In this document: piece by piece, positions 1-8,677 of the stretch
Layout of the letters: each line of letters begins with the position of its first letter
How positions within the stretch are numbered: the stretch's first letter is position 1
Origin: Pseudoalteromonas umbrosa
GTDB taxonomy: Bacteria > Pseudomonadota > Gammaproteobacteria > Enterobacterales > Alteromonadaceae
Direction: 5' to 3'
Length of the DNA stretch: 64,000 nucleotides
Assembly: GCF_030125375.1 (NCBI RefSeq)
Contig: NZ_JASJUU010000001.1
Coordinates: 248,001 to 312,000 of the forward strand
Position numbers and translations under genes: made by a program
The notes under the pieces: model-generated
The model's input: the letters and a program-made list of their open reading frames with translations, nothing else
The model's database searches: none
Told to the model about the DNA's origin: nothing

Positions 1-1071
1 AAGGTGCGTGATCATGTGTATAACTTAGACATTGGTTACAATACAAATGTTGGGATTGTTATTGGGGATGAGCACGTTGTGCTTATAGAGTCGGGGTTTG
101 GTAAGTCATCGAATAATAAAATAATTGAAGCAGTGATGTCTCTCACTGATAAGCCTATCAAATATGTAGTCAATTTACATATGCATGGTGATCATACCGG
201 AGGTAATAAATTTTTTGCGTCTATGGGAGCAACGATTATCAATCAAGCTAATGTTATTTACAGTGCAGACTATGATAAGTATTTCCCTACGAGTAATCGT
301 TTGCATTTTAAAGATAAGTTGGTGCTTGAGTTAGGAAACGAAACTATATATTTAGAGCATATAATCGCTCATACTTTTGATGATGCAGTAATATATCTTA
401 AAAAAGGGAATGTATTTTTTATAGGAGAAAATATCAGACCACAGCACGTCGTAGATCCTGGGGTTTTGGGGATGAAAAGTTTTAATATATGGGGTAAGGA
501 AGCATTAGAAGTGATTAACGATGATACAGTTATTGTGCCTGCGCATGGTAAAGCGATTATCAATAAGCAAGAGCTGATAGAGTATAGGAAAAACTACGTT
601 GCTTGGTTCAATCGTTTCGATCAACTATTTCGAGAGGGAAAATCAAAGGAACAGTTGTTGGCAGATAAGCCTGCCAGGGAAATTGCTGCGAAGCTAAACT
701 TAGACAATAACCCTAAACATACGGAGTACTATGGTCACTATGTCACTGATATAGTTGAAGGTGATATTGATGTACCTGTGACATTTTCTGACTCACAACT
801 TGAGGGATATATAGGCCGTTATGTAGCAAATGGTAAGCCTGACATTGTTATTGAATTACTTGATGGGCAGCTAATCATGAAGCAATTAGCCAGCATTATT
901 TCGTGGATAAAACCTCACCATCATGATGAGTTTAAAGTGATGACGTACAATGGTGGAACTGTGGTATTTGAGCGAGACAAACAAGGCTATGTGACTAAGG
1001 TCAAAACGTATCCACATGAGCGTGCGAATAACAAAGAAAAGTATCAAGGAATATTTGTGAAGCAGCTCTAA
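1..1071 (+). CDS. MBL-fold metallo-hydrolase, 5' end cut by window
   Basis: Metallo-beta-lactamase-fold hydrolase. The frame is open from base 1 (AAG, then GTG at 4), so the true start and probably a signal peptide lie outside the window. Counting from the GTG, the zinc motif HMHGDH gives H59, H61, D63 and H64. A later HTFDDAV segment and a VPAHGK segment supply the expected downstream histidines. The usual GD after the second histidine block reads GEN here, so the bridging Asp may be replaced by Glu. After the catalytic domain (to about residue 200) comes a helical stretch and a C-terminal beta-rich domain of about 90 residues, as seen appended to some beta-lactamase-like enzymes. The substrate cannot be deduced. 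Confidence 0.85.
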   Translation, partial: KVRDHVYNLDIGYNTNVGIVIGDEHVVLIESGFGKSSNNKIIEAVMSLTDKPIKYVVNLHMHGDHTGGNKFFASMGATIINQANVIYSADYDKYFPTSNRLHFKDKLVLELGNETIYLEHIIAHTFDDAVIYLKKGNVFFIGENIRPQHVVDPGVLGMKSFNIWGKEALEVINDDTVIVPAHGKAIINKQELIEYRKNYVAWFNRFDQLFREGKSKEQLLADKPAREIAAKLNLDNNPKHTEYYGHYVTDIVEGDIDVPVTFSDSQLEGYIGRYVANGKPDIVIELLDGQLIMKQLASIISWIKPHHHDEFKVMTYNGGTVVFERDKQGYVTKVKTYPHERANNKEKYQGIFVKQL

Positions 1072-2182
1072 TATGATGCTTTGAGTAAGGCCTATTCAAG
1101 TTATTTTGAGTCTTATTTCTGGCAAACATCTATTTTAAGGTGTCTGCCATTGCTTGGCAAAGGGTGAGGTTTGGAGCTACTGTGTATTCAGCTATTGTAT
1201 TTTTTTAGATAAGTTTCAGGTTTTCCATGTCAATACAAAGAGCTACGCATTGATATCTGTTAAATCAGTATGAGATGACACTGCGTCTTACGCGAAATGG
1301 TGGCGAGTAGACTGATAATCAGAAAAAGCAGTTGTAGTATTTTTCGCCTCTTTCTTCATAGCTTCTCAGAAAAAGCGTTGCTATAAAATTGGTTTTGTAG
1401 CGGGCTGTTCTTTTAGAAATAAGTTTATTTCTTGCCAATGATAGTGATACCGTTTAATCAAGGTGAATATCTGTATGAAATTAAAGCTAAAAATTTATAA
1501 AAAATAAGTTAGTTAGGTTGTGTTGTAACTTCATAAGCTTGTAGAGCAGGTCAGCACACAAAAGCGTGGCTATTTGCCTTCTATATTCAAACCACACCGA
1601 TCTGATTTAACTAAACGTTTGGTAGTCAATTGTGTTTAAAGGTTTCTAGACAGGTATAAAATTAAATCAGCTTTCACAGTTATATATTTTTATACACTAT
1701 ATATGCATTATTTTATATTTTTTAAAATTAATATTCACCTGGGTTAATGGGTTGTTTTTTGGTGTGAATTTTTTGTTTTTTAATTGCGTTATTTAAAACT
1801 AAAATAGATGTTTTTTTGAACTTTAGCTTACAAGCTTCGTTTTATTGTACACCAGTATTATGAGTCTTTTTATCCCTGAAGGTATACACTTAGATAAGAA
1901 ATACACTCTCAAGCTATGGGGTTTAAAGTTTAAATTCATTACTTTTCAATGGTTTGTTTTTTTCTTCTTTGATTTGCGGTAAATGGGGTTGGTAATAATT
2001 TAGTACTGTTTTTTTTAGGGGGTTTTTAATCGTATTAATTTTTTTATGCACTATGTTGATTTAGCATATAATGGTTGAATTTTTGCAATTGTTTAATTAA
2101 AATTGTGTACCTATTTTATTATTTAAAAATAATTTTAATAATAAGAAAAATGATTTTTCAACCAACCTATAATGGAAAAAAA
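1072..2182. other. Long AT-rich intergenic region, no gene seen
   Basis: About 1.1 kb with stop codons in all frames and long T-rich runs, especially 1720-2070. The only small ORF that caught the eye is an 11-codon one at about 1474 (MKLKLKIYKK), too short to support. It presumably carries the promoter of the following lipoprotein gene, but I see no convincing -35/-10 pair or operator. Confidence 0.5.
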
Positions 2183-5071
2183 ATGAAGCGAGTAAATCAA
2201 GCTACGTTATTATTAGTCGCGCTAATAGGTACTACAGGGTGTGGTTCTAGTGGTTCAGATTCTTCTGCTCCGGCTCTTAAAGAAGAGTCCCAAACAGTGC
2301 AGCCTGGAGTAACTCCAGAGTCCAAGAAAATGACAATTGCTGGAAGTGTAGAAAAAGGGCCTTTTATAATCGGCTCAACAGTCACGATCAATATTCTTTC
2401 TGAATCTGGTGAAAATACTGACTCTACAATCGTAACTAAAACACTGGATGATTTAGGGAATTTCGAATTTTCAGTCGATGAAGGAGCACTAATTGAACTG
2501 TCTGCAACTGGCTATTATCGAAATGAAATTACTGGTGAGCTTTCCACTGACACGCTTACTTTAAGAAGCATATACAAAGTGACTGGTGATGAGCGCCAGA
2601 ACGCGAATGTGAATTTATTAACGCACTTAACAAGCAAGCGTGTAGTGGAGTTACTTCGCTCTGAGTCAATGGCATTTGAAGATGCGATTAAGAAAGCCGA
2701 AGCTGAATTAGCGACGGCGTTTACAGCAACGCTTTCTGGTGTTGAAAATAAAGGTTTCTCTGAGCTGTCGATCTTCGAAGATGCCGATTCTGAATCAAGT
2801 GCATACTTACTCACTCTTTCTTCAATGATGTACCAATATGCGATTGATAAGTCTAAAGAAAACAATACTTCGCCAGAAGCTGAGTTAACTGCATTTATCA
2901 ATGAGATTGAGAATGACTTTAGTGAAGATGGTGAATTAGAAAGCGAAGAAGAACTTAAAGAACTTGCTGCAACTCAGAAAAAAATTGACCCTGCTGCCGT
3001 TACTGCCAACGTCACTAAGTGGATTGAAAATAGTACAGGCTACAAAGTGCCTGATATTAATGAATTCCTAGATACTGATTTAGATGGTATTGCAAACAAC
3101 AAAGATGATGATGATGACAACGATGGTATTAGTGATGCAAATGACACTTCTCAGTTTGTCGCTGATTTTGTAATTGCAGATCAGAGTGTGTCACTCAACG
3201 AAGACTCAAGTCTAGAGATAGAGCTAAGCAATAATTTGCCGCTTGGCGCAGAAGTCCCTGTTGTGTTAGATATCACATCTTCGCCAATTAATGGTGTTGT
3301 ACAGGGGGAATATCCAAATATCAAATATATCCCTAATACCAACTTCAATGGTTCGGATGAAATTCAGTTCACTTTGTCTCAAGGCCAAGTAACTAGCCGA
3401 GTTGTGTCGGTAAGTATCTCCGTTTTAGCTACAAATGATGCACCAGAGATTAGTGGTAACCCCTCTGATTCTATCGTAGCAACACAAGTATACTCTTTTA
3501 CTCCAATTGCAACGGATGTAGATGCTGATGAGCTAAAATTTGAAATTGAAAATCTACCAAGGTGGTTGGAATTTGATGCATCAACAGGCAGTTTGAATGG
3601 TACACCAAGCAATGGTGATTTTGGTACTCATCAGAACATCACGCTTAGTGTGACTGATGGCATTACTTCAATTGCGTTACCAGCATTCTCTATTACTGTT
3701 GATTATTCACAATTAAATGCGCCATCTAATTTACAATCTTCCGTCAACATGGATGCTCCTCAGGGGAATATTGAATTAAATTGGGACCCAGTTGATTTTG
3801 CGGCATCTTATGAGATTGAAATTGCTCGTGATATCAGCTTTACCGATGTGATGTCTTCACTTACCTCAGATACTGTTGGCGTTCATACCGTATTAGGTCT
3901 TGGTAGCTACTACTGGAGAATCAGAACTGTTAACCCTCAAGGTACTGTAGGTATATGGAGCGACAGTTTAGAATTAAATGTAGGTGTATTTAGAGCGACA
4001 TTTGGAACAGATGCTGACGATCGAGTGACTAAGGCATTAGAGACTGCTGATGGTGGTTATCTGATCTTTAGCAAGAGTGAATCTGAGAATGTTACAAGAC
4101 TAAACAAGCTTAATTCACAAGGTGTTGAAGAGTGGACAACTTCAGCAGATATCGAAATTAAAGAAGCCATTGAATTAACTACAGGTCAGTATGTGGCTGT
4201 CGGGTCGCAAATTTCTGCAAATAGCGCTGCTGCTATTATCTTTGATCAGGCAGGTAACGTATTGAAGTCTGCGCTTTTCGCCTCATTACCAAGCAATACA
4301 TATAATGAATTTTCTAGTGTTGCAGAATCTCACTCCACTATATATCTATCTTACAGAGGTGATTGTGCGGATGCATGTACTGGAGGTGATGTAAGAAAAC
4401 AAATTTCATTACATTCACTTACACTTGATACAGGAGAGGTCAGTGCTGCATTAAATTGGACTCCAGTGAATGGTTATAAGTTCTCTACTTCAGCAGAGCT
4501 GTTTAGAGCAAATTCAGGCGACCTTGTAGTTCATGGCAGATTAGGTTTGTCTCATTTGGATGAGACAGACATGCACGATAACTCTGAGTTTGTACCTTCA
4601 ATTCAGGTGTTAGATGCGAGCTTAAATCAAAAGATGCTCTGGCTTGGTGAAGGTGAGCTTAATACTAATGGGTTTTCTATAGTTGATGCCATCGCCGAGC
4701 TTAGCAACGGAAACTTTGTAGTCCATGGTGCAGATATGTATAATTTAAGCAAATTTGCACTGGTTGATAGTCAAGGCAACTTTGTATCGGTTTTTTCAGA
4801 TATAATGAGCGCCTATACGCGCACACGTATTGATGCAGATGAAAATGGTGGATTCTCAGTGCTTGTTTACAATACTAACGGAGAAGTAGAAATCAAAACC
4901 TACAACTCAAATCTAGACCTACAAAGTGCTTCAACTAACTTGGGATTGGACACTAGTATTTATCCAAGAGAGTTTATGTTGAACTCAGATGGAACTAGAA
5001 CGCTTATTATTGAAGATAATGTGAATGGCAATACGCACACAGATGTGGTTGTAATTAAACAGTTACATTAA
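2183..5071 (+). CDS. Large multidomain surface lipoprotein with Ca-binding, cadherin-like and Fn3-like domains
   Basis: Exported lipoprotein of 962 residues. The open frame runs further upstream, but the ATG at 2183 is chosen because it directly gives a signal peptide ending in a lipobox with Cys20. Residues about 60-110 look like a carboxypeptidase-regulatory-like beta domain (GSVEKGPF...). Near residues 300-315 an Asp-rich stretch (DTDLDGI, DDDDDNDGISDAND) matches thrombospondin type-3 calcium-binding repeats. Then follow a cadherin/Big-like domain (LNEDSSLEI...), a dystroglycan-type cadherin-like domain (NDAPEISG...), and a fibronectin III-like domain (SYEIEIARD, YYWRIRT). The last ~300 residues look like a repeated beta structure. 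A role in adhesion or surface assembly is inference. A clear terminator follows. Confidence 0.8.
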   Translation: MKRVNQATLLLVALIGTTGCGSSGSDSSAPALKEESQTVQPGVTPESKKMTIAGSVEKGPFIIGSTVTINILSESGENTDSTIVTKTLDDLGNFEFSVDEGALIELSATGYYRNEITGELSTDTLTLRSIYKVTGDERQNANVNLLTHLTSKRVVELLRSESMAFEDAIKKAEAELATAFTATLSGVENKGFSELSIFEDADSESSAYLLTLSSMMYQYAIDKSKENNTSPEAELTAFINEIENDFSEDGELESEEELKELAATQKKIDPAAVTANVTKWIENSTGYKVPDINEFLDTDLDGIANNKDDDDDNDGISDANDTSQFVADFVIADQSVSLNEDSSLEIELSNNLPLGAEVPVVLDITSSPINGVVQGEYPNIKYIPNTNFNGSDEIQFTLSQGQVTSRVVSVSISVLATNDAPEISGNPSDSIVATQVYSFTPIATDVDADELKFEIENLPRWLEFDASTGSLNGTPSNGDFGTHQNITLSVTDGITSIALPAFSITVDYSQLNAPSNLQSSVNMDAPQGNIELNWDPVDFAASYEIEIARDISFTDVMSSLTSDTVGVHTVLGLGSYYWRIRTVNPQGTVGIWSDSLELNVGVFRATFGTDADDRVTKALETADGGYLIFSKSESENVTRLNKLNSQGVEEWTTSADIEIKEAIELTTGQYVAVGSQISANSAAAIIFDQAGNVLKSALFASLPSNTYNEFSSVAESHSTIYLSYRGDCADACTGGDVRKQISLHSLTLDTGEVSAALNWTPVNGYKFSTSAELFRANSGDLVVHGRLGLSHLDETDMHDNSEFVPSIQVLDASLNQKMLWLGEGELNTNGFSIVDAIAELSNGNFVVHGADMYNLSKFALVDSQGNFVSVFSDIMSAYTRTRIDADENGGFSVLVYNTNGEVEIKTYNSNLDLQSASTNLGLDTSIYPREFMLNSDGTRTLIIEDNVNGNTHTDVVVIKQLH

Positions 5072-5081
5072 TATACAATTT

Positions 5082-5112
5082 GAGGTGGAGGATAGCCTCC
5101 GCCTCTTTTATT
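5082..5112 (+). terminator. Rho-independent terminator of the surface lipoprotein
   Basis: GAGGTGGAGG pairs with CCTCCGCCTC across an ATAG loop (10 bp, one G-U) and is followed by TTTTATTT. It starts 11 bp after the stop codon. Confidence 0.85.
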
Positions 5113-5857
5113 TCCTTTCTTTATACTCTCTTCTTAGAATTTGACCTTTAGCATTTTAAGTACAATCAACGTTATCAAGCTAGACTTTATGGTTTAAAAT
5201 CGATTTTTAAAGTTAGCTTTTCTTTAGAATTTTAAAGACAGACAGTTTTCCTTTAAGTAAGGTGATTAATCCTGCTAATACAGTAGTTTACTCCTATTGC
5301 ATTAAATTTATTCCCTACAACAAAGTAAACTGCACTCCTAATTTAACCTAAAATGTAGCCTGTAGCATTCACCGATATATAAGTTATTTGTCAATTATAT
5401 AGGTTTATGATTTTATATTTTTCAAGGTGTGTGTTATTAAAAAGCGACACTTATAGACTTTTTTCCTGTAACTTACTCTGTATAAATATTATGGGCTTAC
5501 TTCTTTACGATTAGAGCTGTGACTGGAGGGCAGAGAACCCAATGATTTTCGTTCTCTTTTATTGCATTAAGGTGGGGTTTTGGCGCAGCTTTAATGTTAA
5601 ATAAAATTTTATAGGCAGCTAGAATAATGTATAGAGTGACTTTATATTGCAGTGTTTAACTAATAAAAGATTATAGTCACGTTAATTTTTGTCTCTTATC
5701 CATCTGAAGTATCTGAAGGCATAGGGTTATCTGGAGTATAACAAAATCTGGGGTTTAGAAAAAATACCAGCTTGTGATTAAGTAGGTGATGAAAAAGTAG
5801 GGTGTAAGTGCATCAATTTTAGTTATGTAGAGTGTGAATGTGGTACATGGGAAAGTG
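5113..5857. other. Intergenic region between convergent genes, no gene seen
   Basis: About 750 bp between the lipoprotein terminator and the end of the minus-strand DUF4105 gene. A 20-codon ATG ORF near 5541 has a purine-rich stretch upstream but poor spacing and no other support. I see no promoter, repeat or RNA structure worth calling. Confidence 0.45.
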
Positions 5858-5886
5858 CTTTTGGCTCCTAACTTAGGAGCCAAAAG
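5858..5886 (-). terminator. Stem-loop downstream of the DUF4105 gene
   Basis: CTTTTGGCTCCTA and TAGGAGCCAAAAG form a perfect 13-bp stem with a 3-nt loop, 35 bp beyond the stop of the minus-strand gene. There is no clear U-tract after it, so it may be a terminator or an mRNA-stabilising hairpin. Confidence 0.6.
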
Positions 5887-5921
5887 AACAATATATTACT
5901 TGAGTAACTCAATAATACTTA

Positions 5922-7751
5922 TTACCAATAATACCCAATATTAAGTGAGAATTTACTGTCGTCTATTTTAAAGTCATGGCTCCAAGATAGTCTAAGATCT
6001 GCTGTTTGAGTAAGGGCAGTTCTTTGCTCAATTTGTAACAGAGTACTAGCGGTATTACTTAAAAAATGCTTGTGGTTTAGGGTAGCCACTGCACTAAATG
6101 TATCGGATATCAGCCAGCTTCCTTTTAGTTGAGCGCCTGCGAATAGCCCGTTGCTTTCTAAATTATCAGATTTGAATCCTGCTGTGGCGAAGCCTGAAAG
6201 TGCTAGATTTGACTTTGAATATGTGTACGATATGCCTTTACCCAACTCAACTTTAGGCATAAGACAGTTGCTGCAATCGATAGTCTCTTGCTCACCCCCA
6301 ACAGTGAGGAACCATGAACTATTTTCGTCTCCAGGTAACGAAGTGTAATTTTGCTTGATACTTTCTATACTCAGTAAAGTAACTGAATATAGATTTACTT
6401 TACCAGAGTCAATAATAATCTCGAATTCACCCATTTTTAGCTCAGCATGTTTGATATGACCATACGATGCATCAAGTGCATCATAGTATGAAGGTCTAAC
6501 ACCAATGATGGTACCAAGGTTATTAAATCCGATATAACTACGTGATATACCCCTGCCTAAAGCGGGAGCATTATTTGAATGAAAGTCTTGAGATGCGGCG
6601 GCTATTGGCAGTTGGTACCTCAGCATAACTGCATTTTTATAATAAATATTATTGCTATCTTGCTTGTTTTCTTTATCTCTAACAAATTGATAGTAATCTA
6701 TGAGTGTATCTATAATACGATACTTTGCATCAAGTTCCATGTGAGCTAATGACTGTAGTGTTAGCTCCTCTGGTGCAAGTGCAATTTGTTTAACTTTTTT
6801 CTTTTCAGTATCATTTAGGCTTGCAAAGCGCTGGTATAATCTAGTTTGGCGAGATGGGTGATACTTTACAGGGCCTAATACTGGCAACCCCTTAGATGAG
6901 CTTGAATGCAGTTTTTGGATGACTTCTTGAGGCCCAACCCACAGCTTAGTATCTTCAATAATATCTTCATCTAATACTAATTCGATAGCTCTTGCCATAA
7001 AATATGCACAATTTCTATTAAAGAAAAAGTACTGAAAATCTACGTTTATCAGCTCCCACAAGTGTGCTAAGACTAGCTCAGACTGTTCTGGTGCTAGCGC
7101 AATCGGATATTCCCATAGATCCCTATGTTCCGTTTCGTTATAGTTATTAAAGTGGTAAAAAAAAGGTTGTGTTGTGAACGAGGAATCGTAGCTGCCATCG
7201 ATACCTTTGACAATGTACGCGAGTATTCCTTCATTTGCGGGTACATCTGCTCCGAAATTTATTGAGGCTTTATCTAGATCTGCTTTGTTTTTTTGATTTA
7301 CGTTTAATAGCAAGTGGCCGTAGTAAGAAGCAGGGTTTCCTAAAAAACCTGTGGCAAAAACTAAGCTAAGCTGATTTTGTTCATTAACATCAGTGAACTG
7401 TGAATACTCAGGGCAAACAACCTTTTCAATACCCAACTTTTTAAAGTCTAATTTACGCTCAAGAAAAGTATATCTTGCAGGGTATCTACATTGACCGTGT
7501 TGGTTAATATCCTCTGGTGTAGGCATTGAAAATGATTCTAATGTCGCATTTAGTTCGTTGAGGCTACTAAACTCATTTTTTGCAGTGAGAAGAAATGCAC
7601 CGTCGGTAACTTTAGGTATTTGGCCATCATAAACTGTCAGGAGTTTTAGCCATTGTTTGTCAGTGGAAAGGTGGTTTAAAATTTCTTTATCTATGCCATA
7701 AACGTTAACGCTAAAAGCTAATAGGCATAGTGATTTGACTAAATTTTGCAT
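5922..7751 (-). CDS. DUF4105 (Lnb-like periplasmic domain) exported protein
   Basis: Predicted exported protein of 609 residues. The N-terminal part carries DUF4105 hallmarks: a CRYPARYTFL segment, a CPEY segment, NPASYYGHLLL (His146) and FFNRNCAYF (Cys248). The conserved His and Cys suggest a thiol-type active site; I recall this Pfam family being renamed after the Bacteroides lipoprotein acyltransferase Lnb, but the activity of this protein is unproven. The C-terminal half (about residues 370-609) has alternating beta-strand patterns that could be a barrel. An ATG 14 codons upstream (7793) lies inside the terminator hairpin of the preceding gene, so the start giving a clean signal peptide (MQNLVKSL...) is preferred. 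It follows the DUF3015 gene on the same strand. Confidence 0.75.
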   Translation of the reverse strand: MQNLVKSLCLLAFSVNVYGIDKEILNHLSTDKQWLKLLTVYDGQIPKVTDGAFLLTAKNEFSSLNELNATLESFSMPTPEDINQHGQCRYPARYTFLERKLDFKKLGIEKVVCPEYSQFTDVNEQNQLSLVFATGFLGNPASYYGHLLLNVNQKNKADLDKASINFGADVPANEGILAYIVKGIDGSYDSSFTTQPFFYHFNNYNETEHRDLWEYPIALAPEQSELVLAHLWELINVDFQYFFFNRNCAYFMARAIELVLDEDIIEDTKLWVGPQEVIQKLHSSSSKGLPVLGPVKYHPSRQTRLYQRFASLNDTEKKKVKQIALAPEELTLQSLAHMELDAKYRIIDTLIDYYQFVRDKENKQDSNNIYYKNAVMLRYQLPIAAASQDFHSNNAPALGRGISRSYIGFNNLGTIIGVRPSYYDALDASYGHIKHAELKMGEFEIIIDSGKVNLYSVTLLSIESIKQNYTSLPGDENSSWFLTVGGEQETIDCSNCLMPKVELGKGISYTYSKSNLALSGFATAGFKSDNLESNGLFAGAQLKGSWLISDTFSAVATLNHKHFLSNTASTLLQIEQRTALTQTADLRLSWSHDFKIDDSKFSLNIGYYW

Positions 7752-7756
7752 ACAGA

Positions 7757-7791
7757 TAAAAATTGATGCGAGACTAGAGTGGCCTCGCATC
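7757..7791 (-). terminator. Terminator of the DUF3015 gene
   Basis: On the minus strand GATGCGAG pairs with CTCGCATC (8 bp perfect) and is followed by AATTTTTATC. It sits just past the DUF3015 stop and immediately before the chosen start of the DUF4105 gene, so readthrough would be needed for co-transcription. Confidence 0.7.
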
Positions 7792-7799
7792 AAATAGCA

Positions 7800-8249
7800 T
7801 TAGATAGCTGTCATTAGAGCTGTGTAGTAAGCCTGTGACTTCTCAACCTTAGTTGTTTTAGCATTGAACTCAGTCATAGAAACAGCTACATTTGCACGTA
7901 ACTTAGCTACAACATCACCTTTTTGCTCTTCAGAAACTTCTGCGATTTCTAAAAGTGTATTTAGGTGCTGGCCTTCACCGCGAGCTGTGTCTTCATTTAA
8001 TGAGTCAAAGCTCTCGATGATAAACTTCGCAACTTTAGTATTTTTAGCATTACAAGTCTCAGGACTCATTGTTGCTGAAGTAATCGCTGTAACGCCTAGG
8101 TCCCAAATAATGTTTGAGCTAGCAGCCGCTGCGCTTTGAGTTGGGAATATAGCTGCACCGATACCACAATCTGAATATGGGTTAGGGCCTGAAGCATTTG
8201 CACTTGTTACAAAAGTTAGAGCTAAAGCAGCTAGTAAATTCTTTTTCAT
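7800..8249 (-). CDS. DUF3015 family periplasmic protein
   Basis: Small exported protein of 149 residues with a signal peptide ending at SANASG. After cleavage it has the DUF3015 pattern: an N-terminal CGIGAAIFP segment, an alanine/serine stretch followed by N-I-I-W-D, and an ITSATMSPETC segment, giving two conserved cysteines that could form a disulfide. The rest is helical. Function is unknown. The gene lies directly upstream of the DUF4105 gene on the same strand, an association I regard as recurrent in related bacteria (recollection, not searched). A terminator hairpin lies between the two, so the downstream gene may be expressed at a lower level. Confidence 0.75.
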   Translation of the reverse strand: MKKNLLAALALTFVTSANASGPNPYSDCGIGAAIFPTQSAAAASSNIIWDLGVTAITSATMSPETCNAKNTKVAKFIIESFDSLNEDTARGEGQHLNTLLEIAEVSEEQKGDVVAKLRANVAVSMTEFNAKTTKVEKSQAYYTALMTAI

Positions 8250-8677
8250 TTTTAAATCCTTATTTAATTCTAAACTATAGTAGCTAATCTAACTATTAGG
8301 TTAGTAACTATATGTCACGATCTTAATATTTAATAAATTTCAAATCAATTGTTTGTTATTGCTTTGTTTTGAAGTTATTGTAATTATTGCTTTTTATTTT
8401 GTGTTTTACTGTTTTGAAATTGATTGTTTTTTGATCGTTTGTTTTGATATTGTTAACTTTTAACGGGTTGTTAATGTATTTTCGGCTTGTTTGGGATTTT
8501 TATTTCTAGATTGTTTTTATAAATTATTTATAAATATGGCTGTTTTTTAAATACTATGCATGGTTTAAATTGGAGTATTATTTAAAAGCGGAGGTATATT
8601 AAAATTGTAGCTACAAAATTTAGAGGTTAAAGCGCCATATTTTAATATTTTCAAAGCTAACAAATACTGATTGTTTT
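8250..8677. other. AT-rich intergenic region, no gene seen
   Basis: About 430 bp, very T-rich on the plus strand, between two minus-strand genes. It should contain the DUF3015 promoter near 8250-8330. No ORF, repeat or hairpin stands out. Confidence 0.4.

Noticed and set aside
1474..1506. MKLKLKIYKK mini-ORF
   Set aside because: Only ten residues; resembles the start of the 44.3 kb peptide by chance composition.
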